64,000 nt of DNA, taken from Cokeromyces recurvatus (Eukaryota > Mucoromycota > Mucoromycetes > Mucorales > Mucoraceae). A model generated the notes under the pieces. It was not told the origin of the DNA. It searched no databases and saw nothing but the letters and a program-made list of their open reading frames with translations. This document shows positions 23,252 through 33,567 of this stretch, piece by piece. The translations under genes and the position numbers were made by a program. The stretch is from the NCBI RefSeq assembly GCF_025118155.1, contig NW_026251415.1:62001-126000 (forward strand), read 5' to 3'. Within the stretch, counting starts at the first letter, position 1, and each line of letters starts with the position of its first letter.

Positions 23252-24063
23252 GACCCCATTTGAGCACGAGACGTTATTAAATACATCAAATTTGCCCGTG
23301 CCGGATCAGTTTAAAAGAATAAGGAACAAAAAAAAAATCTATTTAGGAACAAGAGGAAAAATGTAAAGGAAAGGAAGGGTGTGACAGGTGAAATGTAAAA
23401 ATTATACAGGTAGTGTAGGAGAAGGAGGAAGCCAATCTAAGAGAGGTTGACGAGAATTGAGTGGGGGTAGGAAGAATCGGCTTATTATGTTGTAACTGGT
23501 CAAGTTCATGAAGGATAAGGCAAATGGATGGCCATCAAATGTGCCAAGGGGTGACAGAATGAGATGAGGCAGGTTTCTTGGTGGGAAGTTGATTTAAAAG
23601 GAAGGACAGGGAATATTCTATAGTTTCAGGTATCTGTAACCGACGGTGCATTTGAAGACATATGATTGCATGTCGTCGAGTGAGGCGTTGAGATGGGTGA
23701 GTGGGAAGTATGTGGAGTAACCGTTTGGGAGCCATCCAAGCCGCCAACGTATGCATCGACTGCGTTCAACAAAAGACATCAGTAACCAAAGGATAGGAAC
23801 TATAGATATAGTAGGCCTGTAAAGAGAGAGAGAGGAGTGTAGAGTTATTTGGAGCACTACGACGTATATTTAAGTTATCTTGTAAAAAATTGTTGTTGTA
23901 ACCTTTCTAAATCATTTGTGATCTAAGGAGTGTAGTTCGGGGTGACAAGCCTTCCACAGTGGAGTTTTAGATAGCGTATACCATTATGATCTGCTTGACG
24001 AGGTTCGGATACGGGGTAAAAGTTTCGTAAGAAGAACATCATCAGGCAAGGAACTAATAGTAA
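23252..24063 (-). pseudogene. LINE copy 5, decayed C-terminal fragment
   Basis: Minus-strand fragments match the ORF2 C-terminus: SLPDDVLLTKLLP (about 24050-24010), KTPLWKACHPELHSLDHK (23970-23915), the finger THPSQRLTRRHAIICLQMHR (near 23690) and SFLLNQLPTKK (near 23590), split among frames. The 3' tail ends GGGCAAATTTGATGTATT...CGTGCTCAAATGG at about 23300-23253, a variant shared with the solo tail at 37028-37085. The 5' side stops at the Tc1/mariner element at 24066. Confidence 0.75.
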
Positions 24064-24065
24064 TA

Positions 24066-25663
24066 CTGTATTTTCCAAATAAATGAGAAAATAATTCGAT
24101 AAAATGAGAATTTTAAAGTCTTAAAATGGGAAAAATTGTATTAGTTAATTGAAAAAATTTTATGTGATAATTGATAGACAACTTTTTTTAAAACATTAGC
24201 CATTTAAACATGACAAACGATATTTACATGGAAGATTTGTCGTCAGAAGATTCTGAAAACTTTGATGATCAAACAGCCATGGTATATTTCAGTTTGATAT
24301 CAATGATACGTCTTACATTTGATCAAGATGAAGCTGTCATGGAAATCTATGAGGAAGTTGTAAACGATTTTGAAGTAGCAAATGGAGATACAAAACAAAG
24401 CGAAGAAAAAGACAGCGAGTATGAAGAAGACAATGAGAAGGTGAAACTGGAGAAATTCGCTGAAAATCTTGCAGGTGCTATAAAAATTAAGGGTAAAAAG
24501 TCTGCAACGTCTTACAGATCATATACGGTCTCTCAAATTGTCGATTTCATTGGTTTAATTGTTGAACAGGTACCGGTGAAAGATGCTGCAACAAGAAAAG
24601 GCATTATTCTTTCAACTACTTATCGATATCGAAAGATATGGCATGAAACTCAAGATGTTCCTGAGAAAAAAACAAAGGGGTCGAGTTCGGTTTAAGGTTT
24701 TAACGGAAGAACATGCGTTGTTTGTCATGAAACTTATCGATAATTTTGCACCAATGACCTTAGAGCAGATGAAGGAAAAGCTTATCGAACAATATCCTGA
24801 TAATTCTATTTCGAAAAGCCAGTTTTATCGCCATGTTAAAGAACAATGCGCATTAAGTATAAAGAAACTAGAAAAACTTACTGAATATCGAAATTCGGAT
24901 GGGACCCTCTTGAAAAGAAAAAACTACTGTTGAATCATGGTTATCTAATAATGAAATGGATTTTGAAAAGAATTGTGTTTTCATAGATGAGGCCGGTTTT
25001 AATTTACATATCAGTCGTACAAGAGGTTGGTCAAAAGTAGGCGAGCCAGCAAAAACGGTAGTTCCAAAGAACAAGGGAACTACAATCACTATTCTTGGCG
25101 CTATTTCGGACCAAGGTGTTATTGATATTTCTCTGAGAAAACCTGTTATTGTTACTGGAACTAAAAAGAGAAAAAACAGATGGGAAAATATTAGCTACAA
25201 CAGCAAAAATAGGCACGAGAACCGAACTTTTTTTTTTTGAACTATTTGAGTAATGTGATGGATGTTCTTGACGAAAATGAGATGAAAAATTACTACGTTA
25301 TCATGGATAATGCTCCTATACATAAGCCTGTCATTGTAAGAGAGTTTATTGAGAAAAGAGGTTACAAATGTGCTTACCTTCCACCATACTCACCATTTCT
25401 TAATCCTATTGAAGAGTTTTGGTCGAAAGTAAAATATAATGTCAAAAGACGACCTTTCGATGGCAGTGATACATTGACTCCTCGAATTATAGAAGCATAT
25501 TCTCAAGTTACTCTAGCAGACTTTAAAGAATGGATAAGGCATTCAGTCTCATTTTTCGATCGTTGTCTTTTTTTTTTGGAAAAAAATCTATAAACTTTCC
25601 AAAATAGTTATGTTTTTTCTCGATCTACCAATATAATTTTTCTCATTTATTTGGAAAATACAG
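24066..25663 (+). mobile_element. Tc1/mariner element A with 26-bp TIRs and TA target site
   Basis: Left end CTGTATTTTCCAAATAAATG... and right end ...CATTTATTTGGAAAATACAG are perfect inverted repeats over 26 bp (24066-24091 and 25638-25663). Both ends are flanked by TA (24064-24065, 25664-25665), the Tc1/mariner target-site duplication. The 1.6-kb interior holds one transposase gene. The element sits at the truncated edge of LINE copy 5. Confidence 0.92.
24210..25593 (+). pseudogene. Tc1/mariner transposase A (DD34E), frameshifted
   Basis: Four frames cover it in order: 24210-24695 (acidic N-terminus, then the HTH-like YTVSQIVDFIGL...KGIILSTTYRY), about 24690-24930 (second HTH-like FKVLTEEHALFVMKL), 24930-25230 (FIDEAGFNLH, first catalytic Asp; TILGAIS) and 25237-25593 (VIMDNAPIHKP, second Asp; YLPPYSPFLNPIEEFWSKVK). 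Asp in MDNAP and Glu in NPIE are 34 residues apart, so DD34E. All catalytic residues are present. The frame changes lie at or near A/G runs (about 24665, 24915) and the T11 run at 25229-25239. Either the copy is dead or the runs are miscalled. Confidence 0.85.
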
Positions 25664-25665
25664 TA

Positions 25666-26500
25666 GATGTATATATAATATGTATAACTTATATAAATAA
25701 TTATGTAATTGAATATAACAGCCATAAACCTATAGAATTCTTATTATTACCTAATGCAATGTATATAATTATTTTTAACAATGACTATTATTAAAACTGA
25801 GTGTAGAATGAATATTATGCTGTGAAGTTCAATACACTAGTTTTACACTAGTTTTATTTGAATAACCTCTTTACTATGTAATAAATGATGGTTTATTTCT
25901 ATCAACTTAGTTATAAAGACGACTACAATCATAACATTGTGGTTTAGGTAAGTTTAAGAATAAACAATAAATAAATAAAAGAAATAAAAGAAAACAGACA
26001 GAAGAGGTACGTTGAGATATGTCAATAAGTTTTTATTAAGAGTTAAGTTAAATTATAATTATAATTGTAATTCTTGCATACAAAATAAGGGTTAATAATG
26101 TAAGTGTCATGAGCTGACTTATAATGTCACGTTTCATGATTAAGCATGCGGATCATAAAATTATTTAAGAAATTCTATCCTGAATCTCTCTTGATCCGCT
26201 CCATCAAATAATATTAAAAACTTTTAACACTTCATTATCAACAATGTACCTTATTCGGTCGTAACTAACACTTTTCTGATTCACATCTTATCCTCAGACC
26301 TTTTTAACAATTCTTATAAATACCCCCATCAATTTTAATTCATAAGTAAAATGATTGACTTTAGAACTATTGTTCAGTCTCGTTGACTCTTTTTGTTTTT
26401 TTTTATTATTTTGATATTTTAAAAGAAACATCACACTGTATGCAACAAATGTATTTTAGCGCAATAACGGTGAAATGAAAATTGATACTTTTTATTTAAT
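25666..26500. other. Intergenic, no gene seen
   Basis: AT-rich sequence between Tc1 element A and the 3' edge of the nuclease-like copy B. Homology to the flank of copy A starts at about 26490. Confidence 0.5.
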
Positions 26501-27418
26501 TTGTGTACTACAAGTGAATAAATTACTACATAATAAAGGAATGGAATGATTTAAAGAAATTCATAGGATATATGTAATGAAGGAAGGTATGCATTAATGG
26601 TGTGGATGATAAAATGGATTTTCACGGGTTCTGTCGGTGGATTTTTCCATTATTGCTTTAATTACTTTTGCATCTAAAGCAGGTTTGAAGCTATTACAGA
26701 TAGTGAATGTATTGCTTGTATAACATAAGTTATGGATCACTTCTACAACATTATAGAGTCGATTGAGGTATGGTACAAGTTGGGGAAGTTCATCAAGTGA
26801 TAATGGGAAGCGAATACAATCTAATTCAAGAACCATCAGTATATCGTCCATCGCTTCACTGATATTGAATTGTAAATTGGTTCCTAAAAAAATAAAAAAA
26901 GGTTTTAGTATACACAAAGTTATTTTGATGATTGTAAACTTACCAACAGCCATAATTTGAAACATATGCTTTAAGTTATATTTCACTGCACCAGCTTTAG
27001 AAAATGTACACAATCGGTGCAAATCAACATTAATTTTTTTATGATCCTCTACATACTTGATCGATTTAACTTCGATATATCCAATTGCTTTATAATCATT
27101 TTCAACTAAACCATCAGGACGATTTTGGTTAGGATCAACATCAGTGTCAGAAAAGCATTTGGTATTTAGACACTTGTACATAAACTGATCTTCATCGCAG
27201 TCAAATAGTTTTTGAAAGCAAGGTTGTAAGTATCTGGTACAAAGTTCAAACTCTTTGCTTTTTTTTTTTGATTTACGAGGGGTAGTGACTCCACCATTGA
27301 TTTAATGAGTTGCAATAATCTTATCATAATTTTATCTGTGCTGTCGTTGATAAGTGATAATATTTTGCCTTCTGCTTGAATTCTAGATACTGAGCCACAG
27401 TTAATGTCATTGGTAATA

Positions 27419-27554
27419 GTAATTAAAGTCATCATGACATCCATTGGAAATTTATGGTGCAACTGGTTGAAGCCAAACGAATTATACATGGTTTGGCGGA
27501 TTGTTTTCATAGGCTCTTCAAAATAATTTTGTAATCTAGGGTAGAATGAGTTTT
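27419..27554. repeat. 136-bp target-site duplication, left copy
   Basis: Direct repeat GTAATTAAAGTC...GAATGAGTTTT, matching 29929-30064 at 130 of 136 positions. It encodes the same piece of the nuclease-like protein (MYNSFGFNQLHHKFP). The two copies lie exactly on either side of LINE copy 6. Confidence 0.85.
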
Positions 27555-29928
27555 ACTTTCTAACACTTGTGATAAATTTTTACCATATTTGGCAAGCGTT
27601 ACTAAGACTTCTATTATTCAAATAAAACTACAGTTCGACAACAAAACCTTTGACGAGTGTAATGGGACCCCTTCGAGGAGCCTACATCAAAAATGCAAAC
27701 CCTGCCCTCACTGAGGAACAGTTGTCTGAACTCGACATTAACTTTTCGACATTTCGAAAACAATTAACATGTCCTGCATGTTTCAAAACCACTACCTTTC
27801 ATAGACATGGGTCTTCAAACAAAGAACCTTTCCCGCCTCAATTTTTATGCACCTCCTGTCACAAAGCTGTAAAAGTTTTTGAAATGTACCCTATAGTCCG
27901 TTCTGCTGCACAAAATCAACAACCGTTATCTCTAGCGACCTCCAACGTGGAGATTATGCCACCCGAATTGGAATCCACTACTACCAGCAACAACCAATCT
28001 GACCTTATCAAGCAGTTATGCCAAACTGTCGAGCAGTTAACTGCAGAACTCTCTCAAGCACGTAGTAAGATCCAAAACTTGACATTGCCTAAGGATGCTT
28101 CCGTAGCTCACGGAGTGCACTTGATCAAGTCCTCTGCCTCGTAGAAACATGCTCGATTTTCCGTTGAAAGCTTAAAATCACTCCTACTCTCGCTTTCCTT
28201 GACATTAAATCCACATATGATACTGTTGACCGGTATTTTATTTGGCAATTCCTTCGGCCATATCTATCTCCAGAGATGCTTGGTCTAATTCAACATTTTT
28301 TTGATAATGTCTATATCGAAGTTCTTGTTTCGAACGCTACCTCTTATCGGTTTTCACCTACCACTGGCATCCTACAGGGTTTCATTCTATCACCGTTTTT
28401 GTATTCCATTTACATTAACCAGTTGCCCTCTCTACTTCGCCATCAACTGCTTGATGACATGCCTCCAACAGATGTCTGCCGTTTTGCTCGATCCATCAAT
28501 TGTCTCCTGTATGCTGATGATGTTGTACTCATAGCTGACCCTACTGACCTTGAGGACCTGTTTCAGAAATGTGAGGATCATAGTCAACGCTTAGGTTATC
28601 GCTGGAATCCATTGAAATGTGCTATACTGGCTCCTAGTTCTGATACTCGTTCTTATTCTCTGTATGACACTACACTACCTCGTCAGACATCCTTTTCTTA
28701 CTTGAGTATCCCTATTAGCCCTAGCGGTCTCTTGAACACAGCTGAACTAGTACAGAACAATATTAATAAGGCGCTTCAAACTATGAATCAAATGACGTCC
28801 CTCGGTGTCAATCACAAAGGATTTGATCGGCTTCTCTCTGTCCGTTTTTACACTCAAATAGTACGTGCTCAGCTTGAATATGGCCTCGCTATTAACTCGG
28901 TCTCTGTTACTCAAATCACAAAATTAGAAGCATGTCAAACACAATGTATCCGAAAAATTTTTGGCGGTAGTACTCGGTCCTCACCTAAAGTTATGTTGCA
29001 CTTGGTCAACCTGCCCACAATGAAGGAACGTGTTCACCTCCTGCAAGCTAAATTCTTACTTCGGTCTATCTACTTTCCGGACGATACTCTTGTTTCCAAG
29101 TTTTTACCACATACACCCCTCTTCAAGCCATTCTCAATGGTATAAGCTTTCGAAAACACCTATCTAGCAACGGTATACTGCTTCTTTTGACAATAATATT
29201 TATGATCCTCGCGCTTTTGCTGGTATCTGTAAAGCATACCTGAAAGATAATCTTGGTGATCGACGAAACAATAAGAATGCTGCTCTCTTGTCTGCCTGCC
29301 GTCCTACCCTAGGTATCGATCCTATCCTCTGGTTACCTATGTCAAATGCAGAACGCAGCTGAATAGTCCGCCGGCGCCTAGGTTGGTTACCTGGTGGTGT
29401 CCCTAAACCGTGCACATATCACCCTAATGCCATGTTCACAAGTTCTCATACTATATGGCGCCTACATATGCATCGACGATTACAAATACCTTTGACCGAA
29501 CCTGACTCTTTGTCCTTCCTCTTGAATAAGCTGCCAAATAAACAAAAACGCAGGCCACCAATCTCATCAGCTTTCAGCTCATCTGTCTTTTCCGCCTGGA
29601 CGATTCGTTGGCCTGCTATGCGCCTTATACTTTTTGAACTTGACTATCTCCATCATGGTAAACTTCCTCCAGAAACTGCCCCCTTTGGTACAAAACTTGT
29701 AAACTGGTTACGTAACTCTGAATTTAATATTTGTTGATGTGTCTTGCTTTTCCTCTTCCCTTCTCTTTCTTTTTTACCCTTTGGCCTATCAAAAGGTTTT
29801 TTTGGTACACTTTTATCCTTTCTTGAACTGACCCGGGCAATCCAATACGCCAGTATTATGTACTCGCATGGGTTGTTTAAATTTTTGTTATAAAAAATTT
29901 TTGTTGTAAATAAAATAATTCTTTAATC
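27555..29928 (+). mobile_element. LINE copy 6, internally deleted, inside nuclease-like gene
   Basis: It starts with its own leader and an ORF1 fragment (27650-28090) with zinc-ribbon CPAC...CTSC and a short coil. At about 28090 it jumps to the RT region (SALDQVLCLVETC), so the end of ORF1, the endonuclease and the first RT motifs are missing. RT pieces follow: TLAFLDIKSTYDTVD, then 28276-29145 with LLYADDVVLIA and the C-terminal region. A CGA-to-TGA-like stop occurs near 29360 (ERS*IVRRRLGWLPGG). The finger Cys before HMH is lost (SHTIWRLHMH). The 3' tail is GACCCGGGCAAT...GTACTCGCATGG then A/T-rich sequence up to the duplication. Confidence 0.88.
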
Positions 29929-30064
29929 GTAATTAAAGTCATCATAACATTCATTGGAAATTTATGGTGTAATTGGTTGAAGCCAAACGAATTATACATG
30001 GTTTGACGGATTGTTTTCATAGGCTCTTCAAAATAATTTTGTAATCCAGGGTAGAATGAGTTTT
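29929..30064. repeat. 136-bp target-site duplication, right copy
   Basis: Partner of 27419-27554. The six differences are all transitions, five of them with T or A in this copy where the left copy has C or G. Confidence 0.85.
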
Positions 30065-30666
30065 TTTCGATGTACAAAATATTGGAGAGTGCAAGTAATT
30101 GTTGCAAGTGTGACTCATATGTGAGTGAAGTCTCTAACGATTCAAATATATCACTCTTGAATTGTGATAAAGAATTCGAGTATTTATTATAGTTGTTAAC
30201 AGGTGTCATATTTTCAGCTATAATTGCTTTAGCATCCTCAAAACTAATTGTTTCAACGCTTTCTAGTGTAGTGGTAGTAGTAGTAGTAGTAGTAGTAATA
30301 GTAGTTCTTGAAGAACTGCTGCTGTCATTTTGTTGAGGAGGAGGAAAATATTCAGTGCTGAGTTGGCTTACTTGTTCATTTCGTTGTTTCCAGAAGTCTC
30401 TTGAACTTTTTTTTCTACGCCTTTCATTGTAATCGTCTACCAACCTTTTTTTTTTCAAGTCCTCATCCTCTACGAAATTGACCACTTCTAAGAATCGTGT
30501 TTGAGCTCTTCTTGTATTGTAACTTTTAAAAAAGTTAAAAAAATCGATATGTGATATATTACGACCATTACTACGCAGCCAGTTTATTTCACTTGGAAGT
30601 CGTTTTGTTCGTGCTTTCTTTTCCATGGTAAAAAAAATAAAAATAAAATAAAGATAAAGGAGAAAA

Positions 30667-31010
30667 CAAATAATATTCCTTAAACGCCAAAAAAAAAAGA
30701 GTTTGTTTACAAATATTTTATTAGTTGTAGGTTGTGTAGTACGCACTCTTTTATGAAACGTTTTCAAGTGCTAATAATAATATAATAGAGCAACTATCTA
30801 TCTAATCATTATAAAAAAAAAACAAATAATACTCCCTAAACGCCAAAAGAAAAGAGTTTGTTTACAAATATTTTATTAGTTGTAGGCTGTGTAGTACGAG
30901 TGCTAATAATATAGTAGAGCAATTATCTATCCAATCATTATAAAAAATAAATAAATAAATAAATAAATAAATAAAGATAAAGGAGAAAACAAATAATACT
31001 CCTTAAATAC

Positions 31011-31042
<32 letters not shown>

Positions 31043-31160
31043 TTTGTTTACAAATATTTTATCAGTTGTAGGCTGTGTAGTACGCACTCCTTTATGAAAC
31101 TTTTTCAAGTGCTAATAATAATATAGTAGAGCAACTATCTATTCAATCATTATAAAAAAA
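30667..31160. repeat. Three tandem ~150-bp units upstream of copy B
   Basis: Units begin near 30671, 30822 and 30986. Each holds AATA.TCC.TAAA, GTTTACAAATATTTTAT, AGTTGTAGG.TGTGTAGTACG, GCTAATAATA and AATCATTATAAAAAA. The second unit lacks the CACTC-TTTATGAAAC part. The first unit is the immediate 5' flank of the copy B gene. Copy A has one such unit. Confidence 0.75.
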
Positions 31161-31550
31161 AAATGATGAAAAGTTAACGATTTATCTTCTACATTGGCAA
31201 TGGAGCTAAAAAATGAATTGTTTATATGGCAGGTGAAAATGACGACTACGGCATCACAGGTTTTGCTAAAAAAAAAAAGCAGCATACCAGCAATGCTAAT
31301 AGTCTACGCGAAATGTAAATGCGCTTTTCTTTCACCGATGGGAGGTTTAGTTAAAAGATACTCCTCTAATCAATATTAAACTCAATAAACATTTAGGAGG
31401 CTCAGCCTTATAAAAAAAGAAATAAAACAACTGTATTTTTAGAATATTATTTTATTAGTTAACAATTAGAAATGCAATTATTTAACAGGAATCATAATTT
31501 TTATGGGTATATTAAGTTTATGCTAAGAACGTATCTATAAAAAAAAATAG

Positions 31551-31747
31551 TCAGTAAACCGCCTATTTCTAGTGTCAATAGCCACCAAGAAACAACAAGG
31601 CTTAGGCTGACGCGAGGGCCAGCGTGTCCAAGTCGAGACTCAATGGAAGTATGGTGGAAGTATAGCTACTAGGCTTAGACTGACGCGAGGGCCAGCGTGT
31701 CCGTTCGCCTACGACGTTGGCACGCGTACTATTGACCGTTTTACTGA
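31551..31747. other. GC-rich conserved block, copy B, with 73-bp internal duplication
   Basis: The first 79 and last 45 bases equal 11086-11209 exactly. Between them lies a 41-bp spacer plus a second copy of AGGCTTAGACTGACGCGAGG... (32 bp, one change from the first). Its position in the duplicated unit is the same as in copy A. After it, both copies keep GTAAGT...ACTTACCTTTT, a short inverted pair, and then diverge. Confidence 0.6.
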
Positions 31748-31904
31748 GTAAGTTTAAAAAAAAAAACTTACCTTTTATTTCACCTAGAATTTGCACAATT
31801 GAAAAATGAGAAAAAAGAAAATGAAAAAAGAAAGTGAAAAAAGAAAGAGAAAAAAAAAACTTTTTTTATTAAACAAAGTTTCTGTGGCTTATCCCAAAAA
31901 TAAT

Positions 31905-33565
31905 TTTTTTGTGATGCACGAATTGCTTGGCATTTGGCGATTTTTCAAAACCCAATTGGCGTAACGTAAAAAAAATTATCCAATCAGCGGTTTCCTAGAT
32001 CTCAATAAGCGTATAAAAAATTTCCAAATAGTGCATCACAAAAATCAATTGGCATTTCTTTCAACGTAAGTATATTCAAATGAGCAACACACACAGATTT
32101 TTTATTGAAGATGGTTAAGGCAGGCTAACTACAGAGGATGGTGAAGAAGCTATGGATTACATCATCGAAGAAGGAGATGAGTTTAATCTTCGAAATTTGA
32201 CGACTTTAACTGCATATAAGGAATGTCAACCTGTTCCCATTGAACTCGATCCCGAGGACAAGAATCTAGAAGACAGAATTTTGCTAGTCATTGAAAGAGT
32301 CAATAAGACTATTGCTAACAAAGTTGGTAATGTCACGAACTATGCAACTTATACCGACGATCAGAAAACTTTGTTCCTATATTACCTGAAAATTAAGTTT
32401 TATTCCGCAGCTAAAGCAGCTGGGAAAACCGGTATTGTTGAGAGAATCTGCTCAAACTTGGGCAAAAAGGATTAGAACAGAACCAGACTAGAACATCTAT
32501 GAAAAACAAACCAATAAAGGCAATCGGGCTAAGAGTCAACTTCAAGAGCCACAAAGATTGCATATTCTTGAGCTTTTTGATGAGAAACCATATACTACGA
32601 CCGACGAAATTGTAGATAGTTTGACAAAGGCTTTTGAAGGATTTTCTTTAAAGAAGTCAACGGTTAACAGTTTTATATTACATGAGTGTAATTTGACGAT
32701 CAAAAAATTGCAACAACAACCTAAAGCTCGAAACGATCCTACGCGCATTAATGCAAGGTACGAATGGGTTATGGAGTATGATAAGTCAGACATGGACTAT
32801 CTTCAGAACTGTGTTTTTATCGATGAATCAGGTTTTGATATTAACATGAGACCTTTCCATGGTCGTTCAGCTTCCGGTACATCAGCTGTTGCGTCAACGC
32901 CATCTGCAAAAGCTGAATCACATTCCATCTTGGGGGCGATAGCCACTGTTGGCGTTGTTAATATTGATATACGAGTTCCTCAAGTGAATAATAGAATCAA
33001 AGTTGCTGGTGGCCGCAAAAGAAAAGCCAATGATACTAAAAAAGTTGGGAAAAAAAGGCACAACAACAGGGCATTATCTCAATTTTTTTTTTAAGAGGGA
33101 CACTCGATCAATTAGACAAATATCCTGAATTAAAGGGATTTTATCTTGTAATGGATAATGCACCTATCCACAACCATGAGGAAATTGAGAAGCTCATTAC
33201 CAACAGAGGCTATAGATATGTATATATTCCACCTTACTCTCCTGAGCTGAATCCTATTAAGCAATTCTGGTCTTTAGTTAAAAATACAGTCAAGCGTAGT
33301 AAATTCAACGACAAAGAAGACTTGTTCACGAGAATCCGTGATGCTTGTAATGAAGTACCTCGTGAGATAATAACCAAGTCAGTAGAGCATTCTATTAGAT
33401 ATTTTGAGAACTGTAGAAATAAAGAACCACTTTAATGAGGGAACAATATGATACTCTAAAAAGTTTTTATTATGCCGCCATTTGATTTTCGCGATACGCT
33501 ATTTGGAAATTTTTTATACGCTTATTGAGATTTAGAAAAAGCGCCATTTGGGACCGCACGCACTG
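31905..33565 (+). mobile_element. Tc1/mariner element B
   Basis: The right end is clear: ...GGGACCGCACGCACTG at 33565 followed by TA. About 55 bp of subterminal sequence (31999-32053) pairs with 33476-33531 as an inverted repeat (TCTCAATAAGCGTATAAAAA...). The exact left terminus is not recognisable. The left edge instead shows a TTTTTGTGATGCAC pair facing GTGCATCACAAAAA (31905-32045) and two degenerate tandem versions of the subterminal repeat. The element carries one broken transposase. Confidence 0.75.
32080..33435 (+). pseudogene. Tc1/mariner transposase B, catalytic Glu changed to Lys
   Basis: The N-terminus MSNTHRFFIEDG is followed by a TAA, then RLTTEDGEEAMDYIIEE. HTH-like region: YTDDQKTLFLYYLKIKFYSA. 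A frameshift lies near 32460. Catalytic region: VFIDESGFDINM (first Asp), a shift at the A-run near 33050 and at the T10-11 run near 33083-33093, then LVMDNAPIHNH (second Asp) and YSPELNPIKQFWSLVK. The third acidic residue of NPIE is Lys (AAG), so this copy could not catalyse transposition even with frames repaired. Confidence 0.85.
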
Positions 33566-33567
33566 TA

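Larger units (their letters stand above)
26594..30626 (-). pseudogene. PD-(D/E)XK-like family, copy B, split by LINE copy 6
   Basis: The 5' part runs from ATG 30626 (MEKKARTKRLPSEINWLRSN) to about 29929. The 3' part runs from 27554 to 26594. The LINE at 27555-29928 separates them. Over the first 53 aligned residues from KRLPSE, 41 match copy A by hand count. The Ser/Thr linker contains an (ACT)n-type poly-Thr expansion near 30275-30300. The 3' part keeps NRPDGLVENDYKAIGYIEVKS (PD...EVK). A one-base shift lies in the A11 run near 27260. A 60-nt GTAAGT...TTTTAG intron (26884-26943) is present here and absent from copy A. Before the LINE arrived the gene may have been functional apart from the A-run shift. 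Confidence 0.75.

Noticed and set aside
31551..31747. Hammerhead-type ribozyme in the GC-rich block
   Set aside because: CTGACGCGAGG resembles part of the conserved core, but the required CUGANGA...GAAA arrangement is not present.
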